Counted from the first letter of the stretch, positions 49,670-58,667 are shown. The stretch is DNA of 64,000 nt from CATOSD01 sp965203135 (GCA_965203135.1 CBDBBO010000002.1:186001-250000); one strand, 5' to 3'. Program-made: numbers and translations. Notes: generated by a model from the letters alone, not told the origin.

Positions 49670-50458
49670 GTGGCCGCTGGCCCGTGGTCGGTGGCCGGCG
49701 GCTGGGCGCTTGTCGGCGCCGTGTGGCTGGCCGCTTCGCTAATCGCTTGTTCTGCCGGGGAGCCGGAACGCCCCGAGATCCTGGTGCTCGCGGCGGCAAG
49801 CCTGGCAGACGCGATGGAAGAGGTGGAGCGAGCGTTCGAGCGGGACAACAACGTGGAGGTTTCGCTTAGCTACGGCGGTTCGCAGAGCCTGGCGCGGCAG
49901 ATAGTCAGCGGCGCGCCGGCGGACGTTTTCGTCTCGGCAGGCGGGTCTCCCATGGACGAGCTTAGCGCGGAAGGACTGATAGCGGGGGAGCCGGCGGAAC
50001 TGTTCGGCAACGCGCTGGTGGTGGCGACCCGTTCGCCGGACCTCTCGCCGGAGTCGCTGGCGGAGCTTGTAGGGCGGGGCGGCGCGCGAATAGCGATAGC
50101 CGACCCGGAGCTTGCGCCCGCGGGCCGCTACGCGAGGCAGGCGCTCGAGAGCGCGGGACTGTGGGAGCCGTCGGGCGGCTCGCTGGTGTTCGCGCCGGAC
50201 GTGCGGGCGGCGCTCGCCTACGTGCAGTCCGGCAACGTGGACGCCGCCATCGTGTACCGGACGGACGCGGCGGCAACGCAGGGCGTGCGCGCATTGGACA
50301 TTGTGCCGGCGGACGGCCACGAGCGGATCGTGTATCCCGCCGCGGTTGTGGGGCGGTCTGCCAGTCCGGGGCTTTCGGCCCGATTTGTGGAGTTTCTACA
50401 GGGGCCGGAGGCTCAGGCCATCTTCCGACGGCACGGCTTTCAGTCCCTGGAGCGCTGA
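49670..50458 (+). CDS. modA: Molybdate-binding protein ModA-like
   Basis: The 262-residue lipoprotein has a signal with lipobox ASLIACSAG, then ILVLAAASLADAMEEVERAF, VSLSYGGSQSLARQIVSGAP, ADVFVSAGGSPMDELSAEG and GNVDAAIVYRTDA. These are the ModA oxyanion-binding loops. It delivers molybdate (or tungstate) to ModB. The start is a GTG at 49670. It is adjacent to modB; no ATPase gene (modC) follows in this window. A molybdoenzyme gene lies at 24230. Confidence 0.88.
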   Translation: MAAGPWSVAGGWALVGAVWLAASLIACSAGEPERPEILVLAAASLADAMEEVERAFERDNNVEVSLSYGGSQSLARQIVSGAPADVFVSAGGSPMDELSAEGLIAGEPAELFGNALVVATRSPDLSPESLAELVGRGGARIAIADPELAPAGRYARQALESAGLWEPSGGSLVFAPDVRAALAYVQSGNVDAAIVYRTDAAATQGVRALDIVPADGHERIVYPAAVVGRSASPGLSARFVEFLQGPEAQAIFRRHGFQSLER

Positions 50459-50470
50459 GCGGTATGACGT

Positions 50471-51142
50471 ATGGGAGAGCTTGACTTAACCGTTATCTGG
50501 GTGACGCTGAGGGTGGCGGTGGCGGCCACCGCTCTCAACTTCCCGCTGGCGCTCGGCCTAGCCTGGCTGATGGTGAGAAAGCGAATTCGCGGGCGGTTCG
50601 TGGTGGACCTGCTGGTGTCACTGCCGCTGGCGCTTCCTCCCGTGGCGGTGGGCTACTTCCTGCTGCTGCTGCTGGGGCGGGACGGGCCCGTCGGGTCGTT
50701 GCTTCACGGGCTGTTGGGCGTGGACCTGGTGTTCACGTGGGTAGCGGCAGCCCTCGCCGCCGCCGTGGTATCGTTCCCGTTGATGGCGAGGGCGGTGATG
50801 GTGGCGATGGAGGGCGTGGACGAGCGGCTGGAGGCTTCGGCGCGGAGCCTGGGCGCCGGTCCGTTGCGTGTGTTCTTCACCATCACCGTGCCGCTAGCCT
50901 ACACCGGCATCCTGGCGGGCGTGCTGCTGGGATTCGTGCGCGCGCTGGGCGAGTTCGGCGCCACGATCATCGTGGCGGGCAACATTCCGGGGCGGACGCA
51001 GGCACTGCCGCTGGCGATCTTCACCGAGGTGCAGTCGGGGGACAGCAGCGCGGCGGTGCGGCTGGTGGGGGTGTCGATCGCGCTGGCGGTGGTGACGCTC
51101 GCTGCGCACAACTGGCTGCTAGACCGGTCGGGACGAGATTGA
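50471..51142 (+). CDS. modB: Molybdate ABC transporter permease ModB
   Basis: The 223-residue membrane protein has five or six helices and the ABC-docking loop ERLEASARSLGAGPLRVFFT, with FVRALGEFGATIIVAGNIPG characteristic of ModB. It forms the molybdate channel. It lies 12 bases after modA, and its downstream neighbour is the convergent mazF-like gene, so an ATPase subunit must come from elsewhere. Confidence 0.9.
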   Translation: MGELDLTVIWVTLRVAVAATALNFPLALGLAWLMVRKRIRGRFVVDLLVSLPLALPPVAVGYFLLLLLGRDGPVGSLLHGLLGVDLVFTWVAAALAAAVVSFPLMARAVMVAMEGVDERLEASARSLGAGPLRVFFTITVPLAYTGILAGVLLGFVRALGEFGATIIVAGNIPGRTQALPLAIFTEVQSGDSSAAVRLVGVSIALAVVTLAAHNWLLDRSGRD

Positions 51143-51154
51143 TAGGTCCCGCCG

Positions 51155-51475
51155 TTACTCCAATCCCAGCTGGACTTTGACAGCCTGCTCGACCCTTTGC
51201 ATGTCGGCCCCCGACAGACGGCCAAACAGGTTGCTTACGCGTAGCTTACTCACGGTCCTGATTTGGTTGGCCATACACTTGTGCCGTATGCCGTTTACCG
51301 TTATGTAGGCCTCACCGGGATATAGGCTCACGTTCGTGGTCATAGGGACGACCTGTATCCTGTTCTGGATCAAGTTCGAGTCGTCATTGCTCAATATGAC
51401 AGCCGGGCGTTGATTGCGGATCTCGCCACCCACCGAAGGGTCAAAGCTGACCCACCACGCCTCACCTCGTCTCAT
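51155..51475 (-). CDS. MazF/PemK-family toxin (mRNA interferase)
   Basis: The 106-residue protein begins MRRGEAWWVSFDPSVGGEIR and continues NQRPAVILSNDDSNLIQNRI, VVPMTTNV and KCMANQIRTVSKLRV, the MazF SH3-like fold including the catalytic-region Arg and the Thr of VVPMTTN. Such toxins cut single-stranded RNA at short sites. The start overlaps the antitoxin stop by 14 bases. It is convergent with modB. Confidence 0.9.
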   Translation of the reverse strand: MRRGEAWWVSFDPSVGGEIRNQRPAVILSNDDSNLIQNRIQVVPMTTNVSLYPGEAYITVNGIRHKCMANQIRTVSKLRVSNLFGRLSGADMQRVEQAVKVQLGLE

Positions 51476-51701
51476 CGCGAGGGTGCCCCAGGTTAGCCTC
51501 CATCCACTCATTGGCTTCCGCCTCGTGCTCCTTGTCCTCAGCCATCTGGCGATAGCCTTCCTGCAGGTCGGCCCGGCTGACCTTGATTACCTTAGGACGC
51601 ACCAGCGATTCGATGAACTCGCTTATCTGTTCACGTCCCACGGCTCTGCACAGGCCATCGTAAACCTCTTCGTCTATGGTAATGGTCAGTTTCTTCTGCA
51701 T
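51462..51701 (-). CDS. Ribbon-helix-helix antitoxin of the mazEF-like module
   Basis: The 79-residue product starts MQKKLTITIDEEVYDGLCRA, the beta strand and helix of an RHH DNA-binding domain, then an acidic C-terminal half that would wrap the toxin. A second ATG two codons upstream (51707) is also possible. It should bind its own promoter and neutralise the toxin encoded immediately downstream. Confidence 0.85.
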   Translation of the reverse strand: MQKKLTITIDEEVYDGLCRAVGREQISEFIESLVRPKVIKVSRADLQEGYRQMAEDKEHEAEANEWMEANLGHPRDETR

Positions 51702-51734
51702 AGTCAAAACCCCCGCATTGCGAAATGACTGCGC

Positions 51735-51762
51735 ATCATATCCGATGTAGTGACACAGTCAA
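51735..51762 (-). promoter_or_regulatory. Promoter for the mazEF-like module
   Basis: On the minus strand TTGACT (plus 51757-51762), a 16-base spacer and TATGAT (plus 51735-51740), about 34 bases before the antitoxin start. Confidence 0.6.
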
Positions 51763-51783
51763 GGGTAGCACGTGCCGCGCCGT

Positions 51784-51812
51784 TTGTAACACCATTTCGC
51801 TTTTGCTAGAAT
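51784..51812 (+). promoter_or_regulatory. Promoter for the CapA-like gene
   Basis: TTGTAA (51784-51789), a 17-base spacer, TAGAAT (51807-51812), 68 bases before the start codon. Confidence 0.55.
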
Positions 51813-51879
51813 CTGGCGGGAATTGGAGAAAGATTCGACTGAATCGCAGGACTAGTTCGGGCAAGTAACTGAGGGAGGA

Positions 51880-53238
51880 ATGACCATGCTCTACGAGGCC
51901 GAAAGCGGCGACATTTCGATGGCGATAACCGGCGAATCGCTGATAACGCGCGGGATGTCCATTTTCCGGGAACCGCGATTCCTCACGATGCGCGAGCATC
52001 TTCACGGCGCTGACGTGCGGTTTACGAACGCCGAGATGTTGTTCCACAATTACGAGGACCCGCCTACTCACAGGCCGGGCGGCACCTACATGCGATGCGA
52101 TCCCAAGCACATCGAGGACCTGAAGTGGCTGGGCATCAACATGGTGGGGTGTGCCAACAACCACTCGTACGACTTCGGTGAGAACGGCATTCTGACCAAC
52201 ATAAAGCACCTGGACGAGTACGACATGCCTCACGCCGGCACCGGCAGGCACCTCGCCGAGGCGACCGCGCCTATGTACATGGACACGCCCAAGGGCCGCG
52301 TGGCGCTCATCTCGGCGACCACCACGTCGCCGCCCGGTGGGCGCGCCGGCGAGGCGAGCCGCGACGTGATGGGACGCCCCGGCGCGAACGTCATCCGCTG
52401 GTCCAGTGAGTTCACCGTCGACCGTCCGGGCTTCGACGCGCTCCAGCGCATCGCGGATCAGATGGGCTGGCCGCAGCGCGTGGCGGGGATGCGGAACTCC
52501 GGCTACGCCGACAACATCTCGGACTCGGACACCGAGGTCCACATGCTCACTCAGCCGATGTACGGCGAGGACCCCACGGCGAAGTTCGTGCTCGGCGAGA
52601 CGTTCGAGAAGCGCACCTTCATCAACCGGGACGACCTGGAGCGCAACCTGGCGCGCGTGAGCGACGCGGCGCGGATGGCGGACTGGGTGATGTTCACCGT
52701 GCACAACCACGAGGGCGGCAAGACCGAGGACGAGCCATCGGACCACGTGCGCGAACTGGCCCACGCCGTCATCGACGCGGGCGCGGACGTCTTCATCGGC
52801 CACGGCCCGCACCAGGACAGGGGAATCGAGATATACAAGGGCAAGCCCATCTTCTACAGCTTGGGCGACTTTATCCTGCAGAACGACACCGTGCTGCTGA
52901 TGCCGCACGACAACATGGTCCGGCAGGGCCTGGACTGGGACGCGACGCCGGCTGATTTCTACGACGCCCGCTCCGGCAACGAGACCCGCGGCCAGACTGT
53001 GCAGCCCATCCGGTGGCAGAGCGCCATCGGCATGACCAGCTTCCGCGACGGCGAGCTGAGCGAGCTCAAGCTGCTCCCGATCGACCTCGGTCACGGGCGC
53101 AACCGCGCTCAGCGGGGCCGCCCGGTGCTGGCCGAGGACGAAGTGGCCGAGGAGATCATCGACCGCTTCGACCGCCTTTCCAGCGAGTTCGGCACCAGCT
53201 TCAAGGTGGAGGGCAACACCGCCACGGTTACGATCTAG
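51880..53238 (+). CDS. CapA-family (PGA_cap) metallophosphatase-like protein
   Basis: The 452-residue protein has the CapA pattern: MAITGESLITRGMS, RFTNAEMLFHN, the GCANNHSYDFGENGIL block, a late VMFTVHNHEGG and VFIGHGPHQDRGIEIYKGKP plus FYSLGDFILQND. These His/Asn/Asp residues are arranged as in calcineurin-like metallophosphoesterases. There is no signal peptide, unlike the capsule protein itself. Relatives outside capsule clusters are of unknown substrate. The ATG at 51880 follows a GGGAGGAA ribosome site. Confidence 0.85.
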   Translation: MTMLYEAESGDISMAITGESLITRGMSIFREPRFLTMREHLHGADVRFTNAEMLFHNYEDPPTHRPGGTYMRCDPKHIEDLKWLGINMVGCANNHSYDFGENGILTNIKHLDEYDMPHAGTGRHLAEATAPMYMDTPKGRVALISATTTSPPGGRAGEASRDVMGRPGANVIRWSSEFTVDRPGFDALQRIADQMGWPQRVAGMRNSGYADNISDSDTEVHMLTQPMYGEDPTAKFVLGETFEKRTFINRDDLERNLARVSDAARMADWVMFTVHNHEGGKTEDEPSDHVRELAHAVIDAGADVFIGHGPHQDRGIEIYKGKPIFYSLGDFILQNDTVLLMPHDNMVRQGLDWDATPADFYDARSGNETRGQTVQPIRWQSAIGMTSFRDGELSELKLLPIDLGHGRNRAQRGRPVLAEDEVAEEIIDRFDRLSSEFGTSFKVEGNTATVTI

Positions 53239-53266
53239 GGGCTAGGGGGAAAACAGTGTGAACCAC

Positions 53267-53302
53267 GACCGCCATGTCCGCAAACGGCAGACATGGCGGG
53301 TC
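53267..53302. terminator. Terminator hairpin between convergent genes
   Basis: A 12-bp stem with one bulged G (GACCGCCATGTC with GACATGGCGGGTC) and an 11-base loop, between the CapA-like and antitoxin stops; further flanking bases GTGTG/CACAC can extend it. Confidence 0.6.
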
Positions 53303-53311
53303 GCACACCAC

Positions 53312-53599
53312 TTAAGCTGTGATTCGCAGGCGCATCCCCAGGGCGCGGGTAATCCGCATTACCGTGGTGAGGGACGGATTTCCGTCTTCGGATAACGCCT
53401 TGTAGAGTCCTTTGCGGCTGATGCCAGCATCGAGCGCCAGGCGGCTCATGTTGTGAGCTCTCGCGATGTCGCTCAGGGCGGCTCGAATCAGGCTCCCGTC
53501 GCCGGGGTCTTCGTCTGCGGCCGCCTCGAGGTAGCAACGGGCGTCCTCCGGTGTGCGTAGTTGGTTGACGGCATCCCAACGCGTGAATGTCTCAGGCAT
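53312..53599 (-). CDS. Addiction-module antidote (HTH) protein, apparently orphan
   Basis: The 95-residue product reads MPETFTRWDAVNQLRTPEDA at the start and ends with a helix-turn-helix: DIARAHNMSRLALDAGISRK, GLYKALSEDGNPSLTTVMRI. This is the HigA/TIGR02684-like antidote pattern, usually preceded by a RelE/Gp49-type toxin gene. Only about 90 bases lie between this start (AGGAG five bases upstream) and its promoter, so no toxin gene is present. It may be a relic or act in trans. Confidence 0.82.
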   Translation of the reverse strand: MPETFTRWDAVNQLRTPEDARCYLEAAADEDPGDGSLIRAALSDIARAHNMSRLALDAGISRKGLYKALSEDGNPSLTTVMRITRALGMRLRITA

Positions 53600-53689
53600 G
53601 GTTCTCCTAGCGATCGCACGTCTATCCCTTAAGCCGCAAATACGTCGTTCGAGAGCGGCACCCCCTGGACCTTGTATCGCTTGTACAAT

Positions 53690-53715
53690 GTGTACTTTGG
53701 TACACGATTTGTCAA
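53690..53715 (-). promoter_or_regulatory. Promoter/operator of the orphan antitoxin
   Basis: On the minus strand a perfect TTGACA (plus 53710-53715) is followed by the palindrome GTGTAC-N4-GTACAC (53690-53705), which sits in the spacer and -10 area. A palindrome overlapping the promoter suits autorepression by the HTH protein downstream. Confidence 0.6.
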
Positions 53716-53807
53716 CGGCCACCCAGGGCCACTCGAGGTAACGGAATCGGTGAGCGGAAGGCAGAACGCATAGTTCTCCCGCAAATTCGCCCATGGGAGG
53801 TTCGCGC

Positions 53808-55193
53808 ATGGACATGCTCATAACGAACGCCACGGTGGTTACCGGTGACTCTAACGGCACGATCATCCGGGACGGGGCGCTGGCCGTGGTGGACGGCAAG
53901 CTGGCCGCCGTCGGCAAGACGGCGGACCTGGAGCGCGCGCATCCCGACCTGGAGCGAGTGAACGCGAGCGGCAAGGCGGCGCTGCCCGGGCTGATCAACT
54001 CCCACACCCACACCGTGCTCACGGTCATTCGCGGCACAGTAGAGGACATGGACGTCGACTCGGTCTATTCCTACATGACGCCGATCACGTTCGCCATGAC
54101 CGACGACGAGCGCGGAGCGATGGCGGCGCTGGGCTGCCTGGAGTCGATACGGTGCGGCGCGACGACACTGGTCGACCCGCTGCGCTTCGTCGACGGCTAC
54201 GCGCAGTACATGGTGGACTCCGGACTGCGGTTGTTTCTCAGCGAGAGCTGCGCCGACGCCCTGACGCTGGAGATTCGCCACGGGCGGTACGAGTACTCCC
54301 GCGAATGGGGTGAGGCCTTCCTCGAGCGCGCTGAGAGTCTGGTGGAGCGCTTCCACGGCGTGGACGGCGGGCGCGTGCAGTGCCAGATAGCGGCCCACGC
54401 TACGGAGAACTGCTCGCCGTGGATGCTGGACGAACTGCTGAAGCAGGCTCGGAAGCACCGGCTGCGACGCACGATCCACCTGGCGCAGAGCGCAACGGAA
54501 GTGCGGCAGACGGGCGCGCTCAGTGGCAATGGCAGCACTCCCGCCGAGTATCTGCGCGACAACGGCTGGTTGGGGCCGGACCTGCTGGCCGCGCACTGGT
54601 CGTTCTGCACAGAGGACGACATCGCCATCCTGGCCGACAGCGGCACCCACATGGCACATTGCCCGGCGTCGAGCTCGCGGCGGGGCAGCCACGCGGGCAC
54701 CAACATGCCCGCCATAGTCGACGCTGGCGTGAACGTGGCGCTGGGCACGGACAACATGTCAGAGGACATGTGGCAGGCGCTCAGTGTGGGCATCATCGTG
54801 AACCGGGGCAAGCGCGGCGGCGGACCGGTGCCCACGCCGCGCACGATGCTCGAGTGGGCCACGCGGAACGGCGCGCGGGCGTTGGGCCGGGAGGACGACC
54901 TGGGCTCGCTGGAGCCGGGCAAGTTGGCCGACATCGCCCTGGTCGATCTGCGGCGCTCTCACCTCACACCGTCCAACAACCTGCTGTCCAACCTGGTGCA
55001 CTACGGACAGGCGAGCGACGTCGACACGCTGATCGTTGGCGGCGAGATGGTGATGCGGGATGGCAGAGTGCTCACGATGAACGAGGAGGACGTGCTGCGC
55101 AACGCGAGGGAGGCGACGCGCAACGCCTGGGCGCGGCTGTCCGAGCAGTTCCCGGACATCCCGCCGGCCAGCGCGTTCCTGGACGGAGCGTAA
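53808..55193 (+). CDS. Amidohydrolase, SsnA/AtzA-like metal-dependent deaminase/hydrolase
   Basis: The 461-residue enzyme has an N-terminal beta domain (MDMLITNATVVTGDSNGTII), metal ligands in GLINSHTHTVLTVIRG, His in CQIAAHATENCSPW and RTIHLAQSATEV, and the catalytic Asp in NVALGTDNMSEDMW, followed by GKLADIALVDL. This is the cytosine-deaminase/chlorohydrolase branch acting on N-heterocycles or amidines; substrate unknown. The ATG at 53808 has GGGAGG seven bases upstream and is preferred to 53793. Confidence 0.87.
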   Translation: MDMLITNATVVTGDSNGTIIRDGALAVVDGKLAAVGKTADLERAHPDLERVNASGKAALPGLINSHTHTVLTVIRGTVEDMDVDSVYSYMTPITFAMTDDERGAMAALGCLESIRCGATTLVDPLRFVDGYAQYMVDSGLRLFLSESCADALTLEIRHGRYEYSREWGEAFLERAESLVERFHGVDGGRVQCQIAAHATENCSPWMLDELLKQARKHRLRRTIHLAQSATEVRQTGALSGNGSTPAEYLRDNGWLGPDLLAAHWSFCTEDDIAILADSGTHMAHCPASSSRRGSHAGTNMPAIVDAGVNVALGTDNMSEDMWQALSVGIIVNRGKRGGGPVPTPRTMLEWATRNGARALGREDDLGSLEPGKLADIALVDLRRSHLTPSNNLLSNLVHYGQASDVDTLIVGGEMVMRDGRVLTMNEEDVLRNAREATRNAWARLSEQFPDIPPASAFLDGA

Positions 55194-55205
55194 GCGGCTC
55201 AACCT

Positions 55206-55556
55206 GTGCCAGAACTACGATTGCCGGCCTCCATTACAGTTCGAGGGAAAACGCGAACGGTTACACGCCACTTGAGAGTCAATCCACGCCCCGACATAAC
55301 GGCAGCAAGCGTGGCCTACGTTCTCGAGAACTGGTTGCTGCGGGGAGTACGTGTCGAGAGAGACGGCAGCCAGAGTATATGCTACATTGCTCTTGTACCT
55401 GGACTGACTGAAATGGTGCGAGTAGCGGTGTCCATGGATGATGAAAGGATAATCACCGCATTCCCTGACAGGACTGCCACCCGGCATTGGAACATCCGAA
55501 ACATGGACTACTTTATTCGGAGTTATGTGGATTTGGAGGAAAGGGATGAGAGTTGA
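55206..55556 (+). CDS. Small hypothetical protein paired with a DUF2283 gene
   Basis: The frame gives 116 residues from a GTG at 55206; the true start is uncertain. The C-terminal part, GVRVERDGSQSICYIALVPG, then EMVRVAVSMDDERIITAFPD, has the strand order and D-x-R-I-x-T-A-F-P motif seen in DUF4258/BrnT-like RNase toxins, suggesting but not proving a toxin fold. It overlaps the DUF2283 gene by 11 bases. Confidence 0.6.
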   Translation: MPELRLPASITVRGKTRTVTRHLRVNPRPDITAASVAYVLENWLLRGVRVERDGSQSICYIALVPGLTEMVRVAVSMDDERIITAFPDRTATRHWNIRNMDYFIRSYVDLEERDES

Positions 55557-55923
55557 CTACGATCAGGAGGCTAATGTCCTGACGCTTACCACTGGCGAAA
55601 GGTCAGCCACCTCCGCATCTTTGCTGGATGATCCTGGGATAGTGGTTGACCTTTCTGAATTGGACGGCCACTGCATCGTGGGAGTTTTGGTGATGGGGGC
55701 GTCGGCCTATCTGCCTTTGAAGGAAGGATACGACGCTGAAACGGACACTTTGCTCCTGGGCAAGAGGACCGACTCCCCGGACCTGGTCACCGAGACCGGC
55801 TACTTCGTGGGATACTGGAAATCGCATCGTGGCTTCCCGGACGGTCTAATGGATCCGGTAGGCGTACTGATCCGGGACGCGTCGAAGCATCTGCTCCCCG
55901 TGTATGCCAGCTTTGCGGTGTAG
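55546..55923 (+). CDS. DUF2283 domain-containing protein
   Basis: The 125-residue protein opens MRVDYDQEANVLTLTTGE and continues DDPGIVVDLSELDGHCIVGV, the DUF2283 signature. A second part (EGYDAETDTLLLGKRTDSPD) resembles a repeat of the same fold (Y-D-x-E-x-D-x-L). GGAGGAAAGGG precedes the ATG. DUF2283 genes often follow DUF4258-like genes, an arrangement compatible with toxin-antitoxin behaviour, which is inferred. Confidence 0.75.
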   Translation: MRVDYDQEANVLTLTTGERSATSASLLDDPGIVVDLSELDGHCIVGVLVMGASAYLPLKEGYDAETDTLLLGKRTDSPDLVTETGYFVGYWKSHRGFPDGLMDPVGVLIRDASKHLLPVYASFAV

Positions 55924-55927
55924 GCTT

Positions 55928-57346
55928 TTATCGCTCTTGATCCGCCAGCCAATCCAACATATGTATGCCTATCTCAGTGGCGATTCCGAGCAGGTGCGGG
56001 TTGACGTGCCGAAGCTCGTCCGCTGGGGAGTTGATGCGGCTGAGGTCGTCTGAGATCAGGAACAACACGGGGATGCCCGCCAGCCGGAATGGACCGTGGT
56101 CGCTCGCCCCGCCGAGGCTTGCCCACGGCTCTTCCGAGAACCTGCCCAGTTCCGTGCCGAACTCAGCCAGGATGAGGGACGCTTCGGCGACAAGCTCGGG
56201 ATCGCCGGACGCCTGGAGGGTAGTTCCCGAGCCGAAGGCGTCGAAGTTGAGCATCGCGACGGTGGTCTCGATCTCCTCGACGCTCATATTGGCCACATAG
56301 TGCTGGCTGCCGAACAGGCCGATTTCCTCCGAGCCGAACAGGATTATCCTCACGTCGAACGGGAAGTCGCTGTTTGCGATGTGCTCCGCCAGTGTCAGCA
56401 CCGTGGCGATGCCCGACCCGTTGTCGCTGGCCCCTTCGGTATCCGCTACCGTGTCGTAGTGGGCGCCGATTATCACCGTCCGGCCTTCGTCCGCCGTACC
56501 GGGCTTGTCGGCTATGACGTTTCGCGACGGCGATTCCGTGACTCCGACGTGGACGGTGGCCCCAGTCTCCCCCTGCTCGACGAGTGCGAGCAGGCGACGG
56601 CCGTCCGACTGGCTGACGGCCACCGCCGGAATCTTCGACTCGCTGGTGAATGTGCCGCGGAACAGGCCCTCCTGGTTGTTGAAGACGATCGCCGCGACCG
56701 CTCCCGCATCGGCGACGCGGTCCACCTTCTCCTCGAAGGTGATTCTTCCACGTTCGATCAGTGCGACGCGGTTTTCCAGTCCGCCCGCTGGAATGTCCGT
56801 CTCGAGCGCTCGGCCCGCGTGGGCGAGGATGCCGGTGGCGCTGCCATGGATTGACATGGAAATTGGGAACGCGCGAGGCGAGCCGGACGTATCGCCATTC
56901 GTGGTGTGGAACTCGACCTCGGCATTAAGCAGGCTGACGGTGAAATCCTGGAGCGTCGTTTCGTAACCGAGATCGTCCAGCCTGGAGCGCAGGTGCAAGG
57001 CGGCCTCCAGTTCCTGGTCGGTGGCGCTCTCCCTGGGGCTGTACTGTTCGGTAAGCTCTTCGAGCGTCGCGTAGACCTCGTCGGCATATGCGCTCGGAAC
57101 GGTTGTGGCGACAGCGGGCGCGGGTGTAGCCGTGGGCCGCGGCGCCGGGGTCTGGGTTGGCAGCATCGCCATAGGTGTCGGCGATGGCCTTGGCGTGGCC
57201 GTCGCTGTTGGAGGCGCAGGCGTGGCCGTCTGAGAGACGGCATCCGTCAGCGAAGTCTCCTGGCCGCACGCCACCAGCATAGCCAGGAGCGCGGCAGCGA
57301 GCGGCGGCAGCAGCTTAGCAGCCAGGTTGTTTGTCAGAATCTTCAT
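55928..57346 (-). CDS. M28-family aminopeptidase, lipoprotein with PA domain
   Basis: The 472-residue product has a signal with lipobox LAMLVACGQ, a Thr/Pro-rich linker, a protease-associated insert (RVALIERGRITFEEKVDRVA, AAIVFNNQEG) and the M28 zinc site: VIIGAHYDTV (His, Asp), ASDNGSGIAT, FGSEEIGLFGSQ (Glu pair), LNFDAFGSG and ASDHGPF. It probably removes amino acids from peptides outside the cell. All five metal-site segments are present. Confidence 0.9.
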   Translation of the reverse strand: MKILTNNLAAKLLPPLAAALLAMLVACGQETSLTDAVSQTATPAPPTATATPRPSPTPMAMLPTQTPAPRPTATPAPAVATTVPSAYADEVYATLEELTEQYSPRESATDQELEAALHLRSRLDDLGYETTLQDFTVSLLNAEVEFHTTNGDTSGSPRAFPISMSIHGSATGILAHAGRALETDIPAGGLENRVALIERGRITFEEKVDRVADAGAVAAIVFNNQEGLFRGTFTSESKIPAVAVSQSDGRRLLALVEQGETGATVHVGVTESPSRNVIADKPGTADEGRTVIIGAHYDTVADTEGASDNGSGIATVLTLAEHIANSDFPFDVRIILFGSEEIGLFGSQHYVANMSVEEIETTVAMLNFDAFGSGTTLQASGDPELVAEASLILAEFGTELGRFSEEPWASLGGASDHGPFRLAGIPVLFLISDDLSRINSPADELRHVNPHLLGIATEIGIHMLDWLADQER

Positions 57347-57453
57347 GGCGTGTGGCAGTTACAACGCTCGCATGCGGACGGAGTTAGGCCAGCGCCGTGA
57401 CGGGGCCGGTCAAAACGGCGTGGACCGGAGAGACAGATTGACGGGGGCGGCTA

Positions 57454-58527
57454 TCACGGGCGCGGCGCGTACCTGGCCATCACGCGCTGTAGCTCGTCGA
57501 GTGGCAGCGCGTGAGCGGTGCGCCCATTCACGCCGACGGTCGTCTCCGCGGCGGTCAGCGCGTTCAGGACGGACTCCTCCACAGCCTCCGCCGTCGCGTC
57601 GAACATCGGGTCCATGTGGTCGTTCGGCATCATCGACAGCGGCACGGGGCCGTCGGCGTCCCTTGGCAAGTGGTTGCCGGTGGCGAACGCCAGGAATATG
57701 TCGCCGCTGCCATTGTGGCCGGTGCCGCCCACGCGGGCTAGGCCGACGGTGGCGCGCTGCGTGAGGCGGCGGCACTGGAAGGGCAGCAGCGGGGCGTCGG
57801 TGGCCACGATAATGATGATCGAGCCGTCGGTCGCCATCTGCTCCAGGACCGAAGGCGTGTGGTCGTAGCCGATCTCCTTGCCCACCGGCACGCCGTCTAC
57901 GCGAAGGTGCTGTCGCGCTCCGTAGTTGGCCTGAACCAGCGCGCCGATGACGTATTGGCCGGATGCCGTCTCCACCACGCGCGACGAGGTGCCGATGCCG
58001 CCCTTGAACTCGTGGCACACCATGCCTGTCCCGCCGCCCACGTTGCCCTCGGCCACTGGCCCATCGGATGCCGATTCGATGGCCTGGTACACGTGCTCCT
58101 CGGTGACGTGAAACGCGCCGATGTCGTTGAGCCGGCCGTCGTAGGTCTCCGCCACGACGGGCAGGGACCAGCCCCGCAGGCCCTGGCGCGCGGCGTGCTT
58201 GACCATCGCGTCCCTGACCGTGCCCACCTGGTGGGTGTTGGTGATGCCGATCGCGGAGGTCAGCAGTCCGGACTCCTCCACCCACAGCAGCCCGGTCATC
58301 TCGCCGTTGCCGTTGAAGCGGTGGAATCCGGCGAACGCCCTGTCAGCGGCGATGTTGCCGCCCCGCGGCAGCACCATTGTCACGCCCGTCCTGGCGACGC
58401 GCGGCTCGTCGTACACGACCGTCGTGTGGCCCACGAGCACGCCGGGCACGTCGGTGATGGCGTTGTGGGCGCCGGTGGGGTGGTCTCCGATTACGATGCC
58501 GAGGTCGCGGATACGAGCGCGTGTCAT
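57454..58527 (-). CDS. P1/DmpA-family N-terminal nucleophile aminopeptidase
   Basis: The 357-residue protein has RARIRDLGIVIGDHPTGAHN, AITDVPGVLVGHTTV, GITNTHQVGTVRDAMVKHAA and the self-cleavage region GNVGGGTGMVCHEFKGGIGTSS-like sequence near 195-215, where the nucleophile normally lies at G-x-S/C. HGN-type residues NDHMDPMFDATAEAVEESVL follow. DmpA-type enzymes release N-terminal D- or L-residues or beta-amino acids. There is no signal peptide. The substrate cannot be assigned. Confidence 0.87.
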   Translation of the reverse strand: MTRARIRDLGIVIGDHPTGAHNAITDVPGVLVGHTTVVYDEPRVARTGVTMVLPRGGNIAADRAFAGFHRFNGNGEMTGLLWVEESGLLTSAIGITNTHQVGTVRDAMVKHAARQGLRGWSLPVVAETYDGRLNDIGAFHVTEEHVYQAIESASDGPVAEGNVGGGTGMVCHEFKGGIGTSSRVVETASGQYVIGALVQANYGARQHLRVDGVPVGKEIGYDHTPSVLEQMATDGSIIIIVATDAPLLPFQCRRLTQRATVGLARVGGTGHNGSGDIFLAFATGNHLPRDADGPVPLSMMPNDHMDPMFDATAEAVEESVLNALTAAETTVGVNGRTAHALPLDELQRVMARYAPRP

Positions 58528-58667
58528 GGCCTGCTCCTTTGGTCTGATTGGGCGTTGCCATGATAGCTGCGGCCAACGGACGAGGCAAACGCCTGTGTGA
58601 CGCCGGCGCCAGGCCGTTTAACTCTGCTGTCAGTCGGTTCAACCCTCATGCATGCGCGTGCCTCTGG

